Positions 35,251 through 46,913 of a stretch of 64,000 nt of DNA are shown in pieces. Numbering within the stretch: position 1 is the first letter of the stretch; every line of letters starts with the position of its first letter. The stretch spans positions 14,689,486 to 14,753,485 of the forward strand of contig JALMQS010000070.1 of NCBI GenBank assembly GCA_024734495.1, read 5' to 3'. A program made the translations under genes and the position numbers. Source of the stretch: Forficula auricularia (taxonomy: Eukaryota > Arthropoda > Insecta > Dermaptera > Forficulidae). The notes beneath the pieces were generated by a model. That model saw only the letters and a list, made by a program, of their open reading frames with translations, was not told the DNA's origin and did no database searches.

Positions 35251-36954
35251 TTATACACTATAAGAAAATCGTCTTTCATTTTAACAAAAAAAAAACGAAA
35301 TAACTTTCCGAACGATCTAATAAAATGAATACATATTACTTGTAAATTTCAAGTCTGTATCTTATTTAGTCTACAAGGTAAAATACTCATACAAACAGAC
35401 ATGGTAGTGAGACTAATAGGGTCCCATTTTACGTTTGTAAGGAACCCTAAAAATGCCTCTGCATTCTTAAGATTATATAAAATAATAGCGTGGGAGAAGA
35501 CAAAAAAAAGGTAGTTTCTTTTTGAATCGTTTCGGCTAAAATTTATTTTGCCATCTTCAATTACCTAGCTAAGAAACATACATCATAATTGCTTAATTGA
35601 ATTAAATATAATAATCTCATAGAATACTAATAAATAATTCATGGTGATTTCATATAGGTATATATATATATCTTTCAACTGTTGTTAAGATATTAAAGTG
35701 AATTTTCATTTTTTATACTATATTATTATATATGAGATTCAGTTCTTGTAGTTCAGGACGCCACTCATTAACAGGTTAGATATTTTTTCTTTTTTAAATT
35801 AAACATTGATCTATGATGTTTTAGCTAGAGGACTGAAGATGACGAAATACAGTTTATATCTCAAAGAGAATCGAACTTTTTTTTTAATGATATTGGTGGA
35901 AGATGTTGTACCAAAAAGATGAAATCCCTGTAATTTGGTTGCTACCACGATGTTATGTCCCTCTTATATAATCTATTGCAATAGCCATTTAAAGTCAAAC
36001 TGAATCTTAAGATAACATTGAAAGGTGAATCCCAAACAAGGATTTTTTAAGGAATTTAAAAGTATCCATTTAAAAATCTACGTTTGCTACTAGATATGAA
36101 TTCAACCACAAAAGTTTATTGGATCTTGCTAGTTAATTAATACCAAACTCGTGAATTCATATTAGTATGTTTATAGGATACTAAGGCGTGAGTCCCATAA
36201 GCTTTCAGTAGCCCTAGTCTGTATCATTGTGATTTTATACCAGCCAATATTAAAGAACTAAATCAATTAAAATATATTTTGTGATCTGGACAAGCCAAGA
36301 AAACTTCTTTTCTAAATTATTTTATTTTGGCATAAACCAGAATTTGTTGCCCCTTATGTCCTGAAGACCCCAGGTTGTGTGCAAACAATTTAGACAAGAC
36401 TCACTGTTTATTTTAAATTTACAATATAAAGAAATTTAAGCTTTTTGTCCCTTGATGCATTGTTGAAGATGAGATAAACTAAAGTTAGTTTGATTCAATC
36501 TGAAAAAATTACAGATGATACAGAATTGAATTATTTTTAACAGATCTTTTAATAGAATAGAATCATCGGGATTTATCCAGATTCATAGAGAATGATTTAT
36601 CAGATGGAATGCAGGCCTGAGGGCTTAAATAAATAAACTCGACCCCCTGTAATGCTTTCGATTTATTTTAAAATGTTCATCAATACATACATCCAATCAC
36701 TATTAAGATTTCATCAGGGGAAAGTTACAATATTTACATCTTCAGAAAAAATTCTTGTAACAAGAAACCTTATACCCACGAGGAAAATGTAATATAAATA
36801 GATAAAATACAAAAGCTACGCATCCAGGGATTGGATCCATTTTTTTTTTTTTTTTTTTTTATTTATTGTCATCGGGAACAAATCCCATTTAGAAAGCACA
36901 TCAGTAAAGTCTTAGTAGGGTTAGTGAGGGAGCCGAGTTTTAGCCAGTCATATG

Positions 36955-37050
36955 CTAGCCAGGCTCGAACCCGGGCCTCCCGCTTGAACATCGTCATCAA
37001 CGATGCCAGCGTCTTAGTCAGCTCGGCCAACCCGACTCCCCATTGGACCC
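36955..37050 (-). mobile_element. Leu-tRNA-like SINE head
   Basis: The minus strand shows GGTTGGCCGAGCTGACTAAG (A box) and GGCCCGGGTTCGAGCCTGG (B box) with the spacing of a tRNA with a long variable arm. The ends do not pair as an acceptor stem, so I call it a SINE or tRNA relic and not a functional tRNA. Confidence 0.55.
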
Positions 37051-38290
37051 ATATACTGATGAAGATTTTAAAATAAATGGAAAGCTTTGCAAGGGGTTCG
37101 AGTTAATTTTATTTATAGCCTCAGTCCTGCTTTCGATCTGGTAATGAATGATCTGAATAAAAACTCATTCTAAAATATCTGGGATTTTTCCGGATTAAAT
37201 TTGGCAAGAAAAGGACAATTAACTCTGAGACTGACTCTTGAACGTAATTCAAAAACCAAAACGTCGTCCTTCGTTGTCTGAAAAATTTCCTCCCGAGTCT
37301 AAATTATAATTTCTTTGAGTTACTATTTTGTTTTTTTAAAACAGTAGACATGAGATTTTTCACTATGTAAATAATTTAATAGGTATAATATTAAATTTGA
37401 AAAAAGAGAATTCAACATTTCAGTTGTGATTTTATGGTCTGGTTAATGATAAACAAAAATCAAATAATAACAATTTACTTTGGTAGAAAAGTGAGTGTGA
37501 AATGAGTCATGAGGTAGGTGATGAGGTGGATCTACATTGCGGCAGAAAGGACATGCATAATTCATTCAATTCGTTTTTAAAAAACTATTAAATTAAATTA
37601 TTTTTCCTTCAAGAAAATTTTTCCATTAATACATATTAGATTGTAAAAAAAAATACATGAGGTTTATGACCTTCAACTTTAAATATGTTTAAGCTCAGAT
37701 AACTAATTAATTTTTTGCCCTGTATTTCGGTCTGAAATTTGCCCCAAAATTTTATATCAATAAGCTGCTCTAGTGTACCATAGGTTTTCAAGCTCAAACT
37801 CACAAATATTGCCAAATCATCAAAATTTGCGAGGATCAAAGCTTAGCCTGAAAACAGATTCTAACTCTCATCATTATTTTAATATCTATTTAAAAAATGT
37901 TTATTTAAATAAAATTATTCTGGAGATATGCTTCAGTGATTGAATTTTATTAATCATAATCGTAATATGGATCTGTCAATTATATCCTGGACAAACAAAT
38001 AATGTTTTTTTTAAACATATTCATTTATAGTGAAAACAAGAATTTAAGTATCTTTTTGGGATTATCTTTATCTTTTTATCTTTTATAATATTATATACTG
38101 GGTTGATTTTTGAAATAATTTCCATCTTTTTTCAAAAAAAGACACCCAAAAAGATACTTAAAACTTTGTTTTCACTGTAAAATCCATGGGTCCGTCACTG
38201 AAAACTTTTTTCAGTTTAGCAGGAATTTTCACTATTCCCTTTGAGTTGAAGGGAGTGAAAAATCTATAGCTATAATACTTATATATGTTG

Positions 38291-38440
38291 CATGTCAGAG
38301 AGAGATTTGTCTTAAGGGTTTGGCTACTGGCCCGGCAAGCTTAGTTAGCGCTTGGGTTCGATTCCTAAGGGGACGAACCTCTCTGATATGCAATGTAAAA
38401 ATATTTCAACTAATATCTATGATGTCCTTTAAAGTTATAT
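38291..38440 (+). mobile_element. tRNA-derived SINE (S1)
   Basis: TTGGCTACTGGCCCGGC and GCGCTTGGGTTCGATTCCT, then CCTCTCTGATATGCAATG and AATATTTCAACTAATATC, in the same order as the copy at 18987. Confidence 0.65.
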
Positions 38441-38544
38441 TCATTTATGTATGTCATTTAATTATAAAAATTACTCAATTGAATGTAATGGAAGGCAGCC
38501 CAGGGCCCAGGGGTAGTGAGGAAAGAAAAAATTAACACATATAT

Positions 38545-38700
38545 AAATAAAGTAATTTATTGGAATCCTTCCGCCTTTCCCTTAAAACCGACGTTTCGGT
38601 GGATTTTTCCCTTCAAGGGGTCAATGAAGGAGGGAACAATCTTCCGAAACGTCGGTTTGAAGGAAAGGAGGAAGGATTCCAATAAATTACACCTTAATCA
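38545..38700. repeat. eroded hammerhead foldback, family G
   Basis: AATTTATTGGAATCCTTCC ... and its complement enclose CCGACGTTTCGG on the left and CCGAAACGTCGG on the right. The CTGANGA boxes are gone on both strands. Confidence 0.6.
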
Positions 38701-39399
38701 CTATAATTTATTGATTGTTTTTTTTTTATATTAAATAAATAGTTTTATTTATGAGAACTATCTCAAAACGTTTATTAAATATTCAAACGTTTCGGGAAAT
38801 AAATGTAAATTTGGAAAAATAGTTGCTATAAGAAATTATAAATCAACTATAAACAAATAAATATTTTTTAAATTTCCAAGATAATTTGTAAATTTATTTT
38901 CAAAATATTTATTTGTTTATTCTTCTTATAGTGCCATGCCCGAAAGGGTGTCGGCTCCTCTCCACATATACCTGTGCTGAGTGTGTTTAGCTGTTTTACA
39001 CAGGTATACGGGACCTACTTTTTAACCTCGGTTCCGAACGGCTATTTTGGAGAGGTTGTCTAGGCAATTATACTCTTGGTAGTTTGCCATTGCTTTGTTT
39101 ATAGTTGTTTTAATTCCTTCTTATAGCAACTACATTTTCCAAATTTTTATGGATAAAGGAATAATTTTTTTTCGAAACGTTTGGATATTTAATAAAAGTT
39201 TTGAGATTGTTTTCATAAAAGGACTATATTTATTTGATATCAAAGTTCCAATGGTATTTTATTAATATCAAATGAAGCAATATGTCTAATATAGAGTATA
39301 ACTAGAAAGTACAGTTCTCTGATGAAATTAAATATAAACTTGAATTTATTTGCAACGAAATTTTCTCTGGAGAGAGACGCACTGGTAGAACTTTTAATT

Positions 39400-39855
39400 G
39401 AAAGTAATGGAAGGCACCCCAGGGGAAGGGAGGAAAGAAAAAATTAACACATATATCAAATAAGGTGTAATTTATTGGATTCCTTCCTCCTTTCCCTTCA
39501 AACCGACGTTTCGGAGGATTCTTCCCACCTTCTTTAGGGTTTCAGGGAAACAAATAAAATGCTTCCTTCCTCTCTCCAGAGCAGTGTTTAAAAATTTTTT
39601 CTTCCTTAGCAGAAACATAGAAAAACAATTTTTTTATGCTTCTGCTAAGGAAGAAAAAAGTTTTAAACACTGCTCTGGAGAGGAAGGAAGCATTTTATTT
39701 GTTTCCTTCATTGACCCTTTGAAACCCTGAAGAAGGAGGGAAGAATCCTCCGAAACGTCGGTTTGAAGGGAAAGGAATTCAATAAATTACACTTTATTTG
39801 ATATATGTGTTAATTTTTCTTTCCTCACTACCCCTGGGCTGCCTTCCATTACTTT
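39400..39855. mobile_element. foldback element, hammerhead family G
   Basis: Ends AAAGTAATGGAAGGCACCCC and its mirror GGCTGCCTTCCATTACTTT. The left arm has a dead minus ribozyme (CTAAAGA, 39502..39540). The right arm has an intact plus ribozyme. Between them is a hairpin built on TTTTTCTTCCTTAGCAGAA. Confidence 0.75.
39722..39764 (+). ncRNA. hammerhead ribozyme motif, family G
   Basis: Helix I AAACC/GGTTT, CTGAAGA, extra A, GGAGG/CCTCC, GAAA, C/G, GTC. All conserved positions are kept. Confidence 0.75.
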
Positions 39856-40309
39856 CAATTATAAACTTGAATAATAAAGAGGATGTCCTGGGCTAGGTGG
39901 AAAAAACATATTATATATATTTTATGTGTTAAAGACTATGCTTTATTTTCAGTCTTTTTTTAATAAATTAATATTTTATGTGTTTTTTCCTTGAGCATGA
40001 ATACCGATCGTTTGTTCATTCACTTTTCAAAGTACAGAGATGGCACAATATAATTTTTTTTTATCTATTTATTTTTACTGTAGTGAACAGAAAGAGTAGT
40101 TAGGGGTTTGTATATTTTAAATTTTTATTAGTTTTGTTTATATTTTTCAAATGATTTTTATAAAGATAAAAGTAAATAAATATTTTATGAAATATTCATT
40201 TACTATGAGTTAGGTTTTCTAGGTCACTTGTTTCACGTTAAAAATTAAAAAAATAAAAGAGGTAAATTTTTTTTTCAATATATATATTTCGGGGGCTATC
40301 AACCCATCT

Positions 40310-41035
40310 TTTTACTTTACCATACAGGGTATGGTCACGTATTGTAATCGTGCATGAAAAAAGTGTTTTTTTGCATCATTTTTTCGAAATATCTCAAAAA
40401 CGGCTGAAACTATTTTGATTAAAAAAATTGGGCGAAACCATGGCATTTCGGTCTACAAAAAACCCCCTAATAAGTGGACATCGAAAAAATTATATTTTTC
40501 GAGATAATAACTGTTTTATCAAAATGTCTGTTGGTCTGTGCGTTACCAAATTTTGTGGACGACCTAGCTCAAAAACTAGTATGAATATCAAATCCAAATT
40601 TCACACGTAGTTTTGGTGCATTGAGCTTAAGAGCTGATTAGATTTTGGTGGATATCGACCCAAAATTAAGCGGGGGAGGGGGGTTAAAATTTAAAATTAT
40701 AATATTTTCAAACTAAAAAAAAACAAGAAAAATGAAATATACTATAAAATGAACCTATAATAACGAAAATATTTTTTTTCTGGCGCCAAAATTAGGGGGG
40801 GGGTGTCAAAAATAAAAATCTAGGCCATTTGAGAAAACTCAACCATATTTTGTATACATAATCAGTGGGCTACCAGAAGACTAAAAATGCAAAAACTAAC
40901 GGCCCAAATGGGGGGGGGGGGGGTTTGGTGCCAAAAATTAAAATCTAGGCCCTTGTACCAAACTCAACCAGAAATGTATGGTAAAGTCAAGTGGATGGCC
41001 ACATCAGAACGTGTCAATTTATTTCTCTCTCAGTT
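40310..41035 (+). repeat. R1 repeat copy
   Basis: TTTACTTTACCATACAGGG to GTATGGTAAAGTCAAGTGG, with a G-run of 13 near 40911. It has inserted into a hammerhead-type foldback whose two arms are at about 40150..40309 and 42097..42245. Confidence 0.72.
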
Positions 41036-41057
41036 ATTTTCTGTACTTCCTGAAGAT

Positions 41058-41377
41058 GAATAATTTTCTAATTAATATATTACAGAATAATTAACATATT
41101 AACGAAAATTGTTTTTGATCGCGTTTTTAAACAAGATATATAGTATATATCGCGAGAGTACTGCTGGTTGAGGCTATTGGAGTCTGCTGAGTCTTAAGCC
41201 TGGATCAAGAGAGAATGAAAAAGATGTGATCCAGCATCATTTCGCGATTAGCCCGCATGACGCTTTTTATATCAAACACTGATATGGATCACCAAATTGA
41301 TTTGTAATCTGAGATGTTATATATTCAATCCCCCAGTCCAGCGCGCTCGATCTGTTAACACGTATGTAAGGTGTTTG

Positions 41378-41413
<36 letters not shown>

Positions 41414-42094
41414 ATATATAAAATAGAAAAGTATGTGGATATATATGTATGTGGAAACGATCTGATTGGCCAGTGCATAGCCAATGCCAAAGCGTTAAAT
41501 TATTAGAACGATTCTGATTGGTCAGATAGTGATCGTGCTTAGGCAATGTGTTAAATAAATCTTTCCTTATTCTTCCTTATTTTTGAATCAATTTCATTCA
41601 GCACATTCTTTCGATACTTACAGTAAGATTTTAAATTTCAATTATTAAATTGGTATGAACGAGACGCTCCCCGCCAGGGCTAGGTGACGCCGGGCCGAAG
41701 GCCCGGTCGTCAACTAGTTAATTAATAATAAGTTTCCTGTATTTGATTCGATCGCGAATCGAATGCAGGTGATTTTTGTCAGATATTAAGTGAAAATAAT
41801 ATCCGAATTTATATATTTCTGACTTGAAATAATGAAGTTAATTAATTTTCTAATTAACATATTAACGAGAATTGATTTTGATCGCGATTTTAAAGAAAAT
41901 ATATAAAACGCGATCAAAAACAATTCTCGTTAATATGTTAAGTTATTCTTTAATATATTAATGAGAAAATTATTTAACTTCATTATTTCTTACACAGAAA
42001 TATATAAATTCGGATATTATTTTCACTTAATATCTGACAAAAATCACCTGCATTCGATTCGCATCGAATCAAATAGAGGAAACTTATGATTTTC
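41058..42094. mobile_element. R2 palindromic MITE carrying a Helitron
   Basis: The R2 blocks AATTGTTTTTGATCGCG, CGAGAGTACTGCTGGTTG and CGAATGCAGGTGATTTTTG are present on both sides of a Helitron-like insertion. Confidence 0.6.
41406..41717 (+). mobile_element. non-autonomous Helitron-like element
   Basis: It starts around TCTATATATATAAAATAG (the exact 5' TC is hidden in a TCTA microsatellite, 41381..41412). It ends with the hairpin CCGGGCC-GAA-GGCCCGG (41690..41706) seven bases before CTAG at 41714..41717, followed by T. A 3' hairpin plus CTRR terminus is the Helitron signature. No Rep/helicase is present. Confidence 0.75.
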
Positions 42095-42455
42095 CCTGGG
42101 TTGATAGGCCGAAATATATATATATATATTGAAAAAAATGTACCGCTTTTATTTTTTTAATTTTTAACGTGAAACAAGTGATCTAGAAAACCTAACTCAT
42201 AGTAAATGAATATTTCATAAAATATTTATTTACTTTTATCTTTATTATTAAAGATGTTTTACCTTGCACCAACACCACAATCTCTATTAATTATAAATGA
42301 TTTTCAATATCGGAATTTTGAAAAATATTCTTTTAAAAATAATATGGGTTATTTCAATTAATCAATTTTTTAAGAGCTGAGATATATATATATTTGAAGT
42401 TGAAATTCATAAACCGTAATTATTTGCTTTCTTTTTTAATTAAATTGCTTTTTAA

Positions 42456-42602
42456 CCAGGCACTCCGAACAAGGTAGATCCACCTTTGGAGAGAGCCAGA
42501 GCCCTCTCATAAGTTTTCCATTTATGAAACGGTTCCCAAAAGAATATGCGGATATTATTATGACACCAGGCAAGGAAGAGGACCTGGAAGATGCCCTCCT
42601 AC
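42456..42602 (+). other. unexplained open frame beside PXK exon
   Basis: After a good acceptor-like TTTTTAACCAG there is an open plus-strand frame: HSEQGRSTFGESQSPL, then FMKRFPKEYADIIM and TPGKEEDLEDAL. Its composition is more protein-like and more GC-rich than the intron. I do not recognise the family. There is no obvious donor before the frame runs into the antisense of the PXK exon. It may be a relic exon or retrocopy fragment, or it may be chance. Confidence 0.3.
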
Positions 42603-42910
42603 CTGTTTGTGCTCTGCGCGTAACCGCTCCTCGACACGGACACATGCGTCGCGTAGCGCATCCTTGGCATGGCCTGAGAGCCGTAGTGCACCGCCGGTAC
42701 CAGCACCGCCGCCAGCGACAGTACCTGCGCCTGTACCAGGAGGGCCCGCTGCGCCGCCGCCGTAGAAGAGGCCACTGCCTCCGCAGGGGCCACCATTCGA
42801 AGGAGTCCGGCCCTTCCCATTGAACAGCGGCTCATTTAGAAGCTGGGCTAACGTCGGCAGCCCCGTTTTCGTGCAGGCTTCCGTAGAAAGAAGCGAGCTC
42901 AAAATCGGCC
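42603..42910 (-). CDS. PXK: PXK exon (end of kinase-like domain plus Gly-rich insertion)
   Basis: 308-base exon between the acceptor CCATTATTAG and the donor GTAGGAGG. Two bases complete an Arg codon, then PILSSLLSTEACTKTGLP and TLAQLLNEPLF match the C-lobe end of PXK (family pattern L.S.L..EACK.G.PT...LL..PLF). About 40 residues rich in Gly, Ala and Thr follow (for example YGGGAAGPPGTGAG). The PXK-like helix AKDALRDACVRVEERLRAEHKQ-type (given here only in part) then resumes. The exon is strikingly GC-rich compared with everything around it, mostly because of the Gly/Ala insertion. The frame stays open and the phases match both neighbours, so it is probably a genuine lineage-specific insertion. 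Confidence 0.9.
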
Positions 42911-43086
42911 CTAATAATGGAACAACGAAAAAAAAACTCATATCAAATTCAGTTTATAATAAGTCAATTGGCTATTAATGTAAAATTATTATCAAGAAAA
43001 TTCAATAAATTCTTTCTTCAATATTAAATTTTAATACAAATTTTCAAAAGGTGGATGGTCAATGGAAGGGTCTTATAACCTATTTA

Positions 43087-43294
43087 GGGCCAGTTGTATG
43101 TCGGTTGGTAAACTCTTTTTAAACGTTGACAAAGGGTAAAACCTTATAATTCACCTTGTGCCCGGTGGGATGGCCAATAAGATTAAAGTTCACTCTCATC
43201 TGATTGGCCATCCCGCCAGGCACAATGTGAATTATAAGGTTTTAACCTTTGTCAACGTTTAAAAAGAGTTTATCAACCTACATACAACTGGCCC
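43087..43294. mobile_element. Harbinger-type MITE with TTA duplication
   Basis: TTA at 43084..43086 and 43295..43297. The 208-bp element is almost entirely a hairpin (arms about 90 bp, GGGCCAGTTGTATGTCGG mirrored at the right end) around a 20-bp loop. Confidence 0.8.
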
Positions 43295-43689
43295 TTAGTG
43301 TGTCTTTTTGATTTTTTTTTTTTTTTGTTATATATGAAAGACAATGTTAAAATTTTCATTTAGCGAAATATTTTTCTCTATTATAGAACAAAAGTGTAAA
43401 TATAACAAATTTTCGGAATTAAAAACTACATTCATACATTCATGTTAAAATTTTATGTAAAGATAGAAAAGAGCTCTAACACCAAAAAATAAGGTAATCA
43501 TGGTTTCATTTGAAGATATCATGATTTCTACTGTAGCTAATAACTTTAAATTTGTTATGAAGATTAGTTTTAAAGACTTAAATGTTTGTTAATAAATTAT
43601 TTATTATCATTTCCGTCACATAATTTCTATTAATTTGAAAGTTTATAATCAGGAAAATGTTAGACAAGTTTTTAGTGATGTGAAGCTTT

Positions 43690-43745
43690 TAGTTTATCAG
43701 CCGGAACGAATTTCGTCGACTTTGCCGACTTCTTCAGGGCTTCGA
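43690..43745 (-). repeat. degenerate hammerhead, family F
   Basis: CTGAAGA, A, GTCGGC/GTCGAC, GAAA, but TTCGTTCC follows, so the short helix III is disrupted. Confidence 0.5.
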
Positions 43746-44888
43746 AATAGTGCTTGCCAAAATTTAGACGAATGTGTGGCATGAATATTTGAAGGCCTGA
43801 AAAAGTCGGCAGCCAACGCAACGTTAGCCAACTCTGCTAACACGACTCACTTAAGACTGTCATAATATTCTTGTTAATAAAGTTTTTTCTTAAATTTTAA
43901 AGGATGAAATAAAACAACTTTTAAAATCAAGTTTTCATAACAATTTTACGATTTAAAAGTAACTTTTACAAAATTTCAGGTTTCTATCCCCATTCAGTGG
44001 GATGGCTACAAATTTCGGGTTCTTAAGCAAAAATTTTCACTTCTCCGTTTCCCCATTGGTAGTAAATGGCCTCAGAACCACAGGACCCGTATCTTTGCTT
44101 ATTCTTGCTATATAGTAGCAACTCCCAATAGTTTCGGAGAAATCGTGATGAAAACGGTTGTAACAGGGAGAAGTTGGAAGTTTTTTCTTGTTTCACCCCC
44201 TTTGAAATTTCAATTTTTAAAAAACTTGCTAAGCATTTAGGTCTTCAAAATGTCATACCAAATTTTAAGTCATTAGCTCCTTAAGAAAATGCAAGTTCAT
44301 TATTTCAGCCATATCTTATTTAAATAACTATTAAATAGGTATAGAAAATAAATAAAAACAGAGAAATTCAGAAAAGCTAAAAACAAAATCTTTTAAATAA
44401 ATGATTCGAAAAAATAGCATTTATATAATATTATTGCACTCTTAAACAATCGGATAAGCCAATAATATTGTTCATATTGTGTTTATGAATTTTCCCTTCA
44501 TCTATGGCCATAAAAAGAAATCGCAAGGTGCTAATTCGGACAATCTAGCTGGCCGTTTAATTGTACTTCCCCTATCAATCAAAGAATTTAGAAAACATTA
44601 GTCTCAGTGCAATTTAATATCTTAGTGCTGAACATGCATTTTGATGATACCAGAAAATATTATATAAATAGAATAATTTCTAATAACTGTTTATTTTTAA
44701 ATTTTTAGCAATTTTTTTTTTCATTTTTTTAATTAATATTCCCCAAGCTATTTTTAATTTTAAACATCTTTTGTATTTACACTTTTGTTCAATTATTATT
44801 ATAATTTACGTCCATAATTTGTATTAATTTAAAAGTTTATAACATGAAAATAAAAAAATTTAGACGAATGTGTGACATGACTATTTGA

Positions 44889-44927
44889 AGCCCTGATGAA
44901 GTCGGCAAAGACGACGAAACGTTGGCT
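44889..44927 (+). ncRNA. hammerhead ribozyme motif, family F
   Basis: Helix I AGCC/GGCT, CTGATGA, extra A, helix II GTCG/CGAC with a larger loop, GAAA, C/G, U-U. Confidence 0.68.
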
Positions 44928-45689
44928 GATGAATAAAAAAGTCACACATAAAAACTTGTCCTTATTTTCCTTTTGTTCAATAATTAATAGGGAAAAATCT
45001 ATCGCCAAATGAATAATTTTACCAATGTATTTCTTATATATATATATATAGACATAGATGTATAAAAACATCCACTCGGTATAGGTGCTACACCTTCTCA
45101 GTGCGCTCCTTTTGCATACTTCATGTTAAAAATAAAAAAACGAAAGAAATTAATAAAATAATAAATACAAAATAATTATTATATCATTAAAAATGATCAA
45201 TTTTATAAAATTAAATTTATAAGTTAAAGAGTTTTAACTGAAATCACTTATAGCGTTTTCTGTTAGCATAATGTGCCCAGGAAATCTAAACACACATAAA
45301 CGTCCCCTTAGACTGTAAACCTGCTAAATCCATTTTTGATCATATATGCCATATTAATACCGTTCGAAAGAAAAAGAGATGCAGCATCGTCCAAGTAAAA
45401 CTGCTACTTAAAATTACGATCATAAGTTGTAGAAAAAAAATGGGAAAAATAGTTTTTTCCATAACAACAATATTAAATTTTGTTTGTTTTTTCTCTCCCC
45501 TGTAAAATTTCCTTGTTGTGAGTTAGCAGGTTTACACTCTAAGGCGACGATATGTTAAACGATGGAAGCGCTATTAGATTGGATATTTTGATAAGATATC
45601 TCCATCAAAATAAACATCGTTTAAGTTCTTTTTAAGTGATATTAATTTTAATTTGTTTTCTATTTGTTATGGATATTTTTTTTATATGT

Positions 45690-45985
45690 CAGAAGGGATA
45701 TCACCCCGCTTGGAAATTGAGTCAATTGTCAAAATCGGGACTGTCATTTGAGACGAAAGCAATCTGACATATAATTTTATATACATATTCGAGAAATTTT
45801 TTATCGATGAAGAATAAATCTTTGAGTAAAATTTTTACGCTATAGGTATATAATCTATGTCAGAGTTCAGAGTGGTTTCGCTTCGAAGAACAGTCATTAG
45901 TCCAAGCTACTTTTTGGCACTTGAGTTCAATTTCTAAGCGGAGTGAAAACATCCCCCTTCTGACATATAATAAAAAATATATCCA
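45690..45985. repeat. eroded S1-like SINE pair
   Basis: TATGTCAGAAGGGATATCAC and, about 160 bp on, CTATGTCAGAGTTCAGAG, each closing with TCTGACATATAAT. B boxes are degraded (CACTTGAGTTCAATTTCT). Confidence 0.4.
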
Positions 45986-46217
45986 TAACAGCTCGGATTC
46001 AAAAGACAATCTCTTGATTTTTAATATTTATTCTACTACAGACGGCTCTGGCTAGTGATCTTGTAGAAGCCTATCATGGCTTTCTTGTTTTCAGACAAAC
46101 ATTGCATTTAGTTTATTTCGAAATGACTTTATAAACTCTCGAAATAGCTGCAGGATTAAGAATCAAAATATTGTGTATTCTGATGAAAATATCTCATCAA
46201 TAAAACCTAATCTAGAA

Positions 46218-46913
46218 TAAGGTGACCAGATTTCAACATTGGTGAAGCGGGACAATTTAGTATCAATCACCCTCTTCGAAGAGAGGTTCAAAAGTTTTTT
46301 TTTTCGAGATATTCAAACGAAAATATATATTTCAAACTCTTTATAAAATTTACAATTTAAAATGAGTTTAGTATTTTGAAAATTAATATTTTTTTCCCCT
46401 TAAAATTCTCAATCAAGTTGATAAGGGTGTAAGATTTGTATCAACTACCCTTCGAAGAGAGGGTTCAAAAAAGTCCCGGAAAGCATGTGAGTTCTCAGGT
46501 TCGATTCCTGAGGGGATGAATCCCTCTGGTATCGCAATTTAATAATATTTCTACTAAAATCTTAGAATTTGTCCTAAAGATTGAATTCTTTCTCTTTAAA
46601 AATACATCTTAGTTAATCTGAACCCGAGCTGATTTTTTGAAAAACATTCTAACTATTTTCAAAAAAAAGATGCTCAAATCTTTAGTTTTATATCCTAATA
46701 ATGTTTCTAACCATTTGTTCTCTGTTGTGATTGCTGCTAATGGCCAAAATTTAACCTTTTCCTTAATATATTTTTTTAATAATGATGCCCCTTGAAAAAA
46801 TCATTTTTTAGCATTCTTTCCAAAAATCGGGACTTTCTTAAAACGCCGGGACGCGGGACAAATTGTTAAAAATCGGGACTGTCCCGCGAAAAGCGGGACG
46901 TCTGGTCACCTTA
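46218..46913. mobile_element. hAT-type element with perfect 8-bp target duplication
   Basis: ATCTAGAA flanks it (46210..46217, 46914..46921). Ends are TAAGGTGACCAGATTT and GTCTGGTCACCTTA. Length is 696 bp. It contains a partial S1 SINE (about 46478..46560) and a near-duplicated CTTCGAAGAGAGG block. Confidence 0.85.

Larger units (their letters stand above)
34292..35319 (+). mobile_element. degenerate mariner element
   Basis: Inverted ends GTTCGGAAAGTCATTTCG (left) and CGAAATAACTTTCCGAAC (right), with TA at both sides. A broken transposase lies within. The 3' part is taken up by a hammerhead-type foldback (about 34955..35250). Confidence 0.85.
31472..42602 (-). other. PXK intron of 11 kb
   Basis: Phases of the flanking exons agree, so no exon is needed inside. 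The intron holds a partial copy of the abundant repeat (about 32190..32420), a hairpin with a tRNA-like stem (32898..33026), a foldback lacking its ribozyme core (33977..34109), a dead mariner (34292..35319), a Leu-tRNA-like SINE (about 36955..37050), S1 and S2 SINEs, hammerhead foldbacks (38550..38700, 39390..39850), the abundant repeat again, and a palindromic MITE with a Helitron inside. Stretches 35400..36900 and 37080..38280 show no recognisable gene. Confidence 0.8.

Noticed and set aside
36955..37050. Possible functional tRNA-Leu gene (minus strand)
   Set aside because: A and B boxes are good, but the ends do not form a seven-pair acceptor stem and no terminator T-run follows at the right place.
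36655..37080. Candidate hammerhead around CTGATGA at both strands
   Set aside because: Helix II could form (GATTT/AAATC), but the bases after GAAA give no short palindrome or U-H cleavage site.
31472..42602. A further PXK exon in this large intron
   Set aside because: Flanking exons join in phase 0 and the protein alignment is continuous, and no candidate exon was found.
42524..42823. 99-codon plus-strand frame opposite the PXK exon
   Set aside because: Its second half is the antisense of the GC-rich PXK exon and is Arg-rich for that reason. Only the first part (42456..42602) is kept as an open question.
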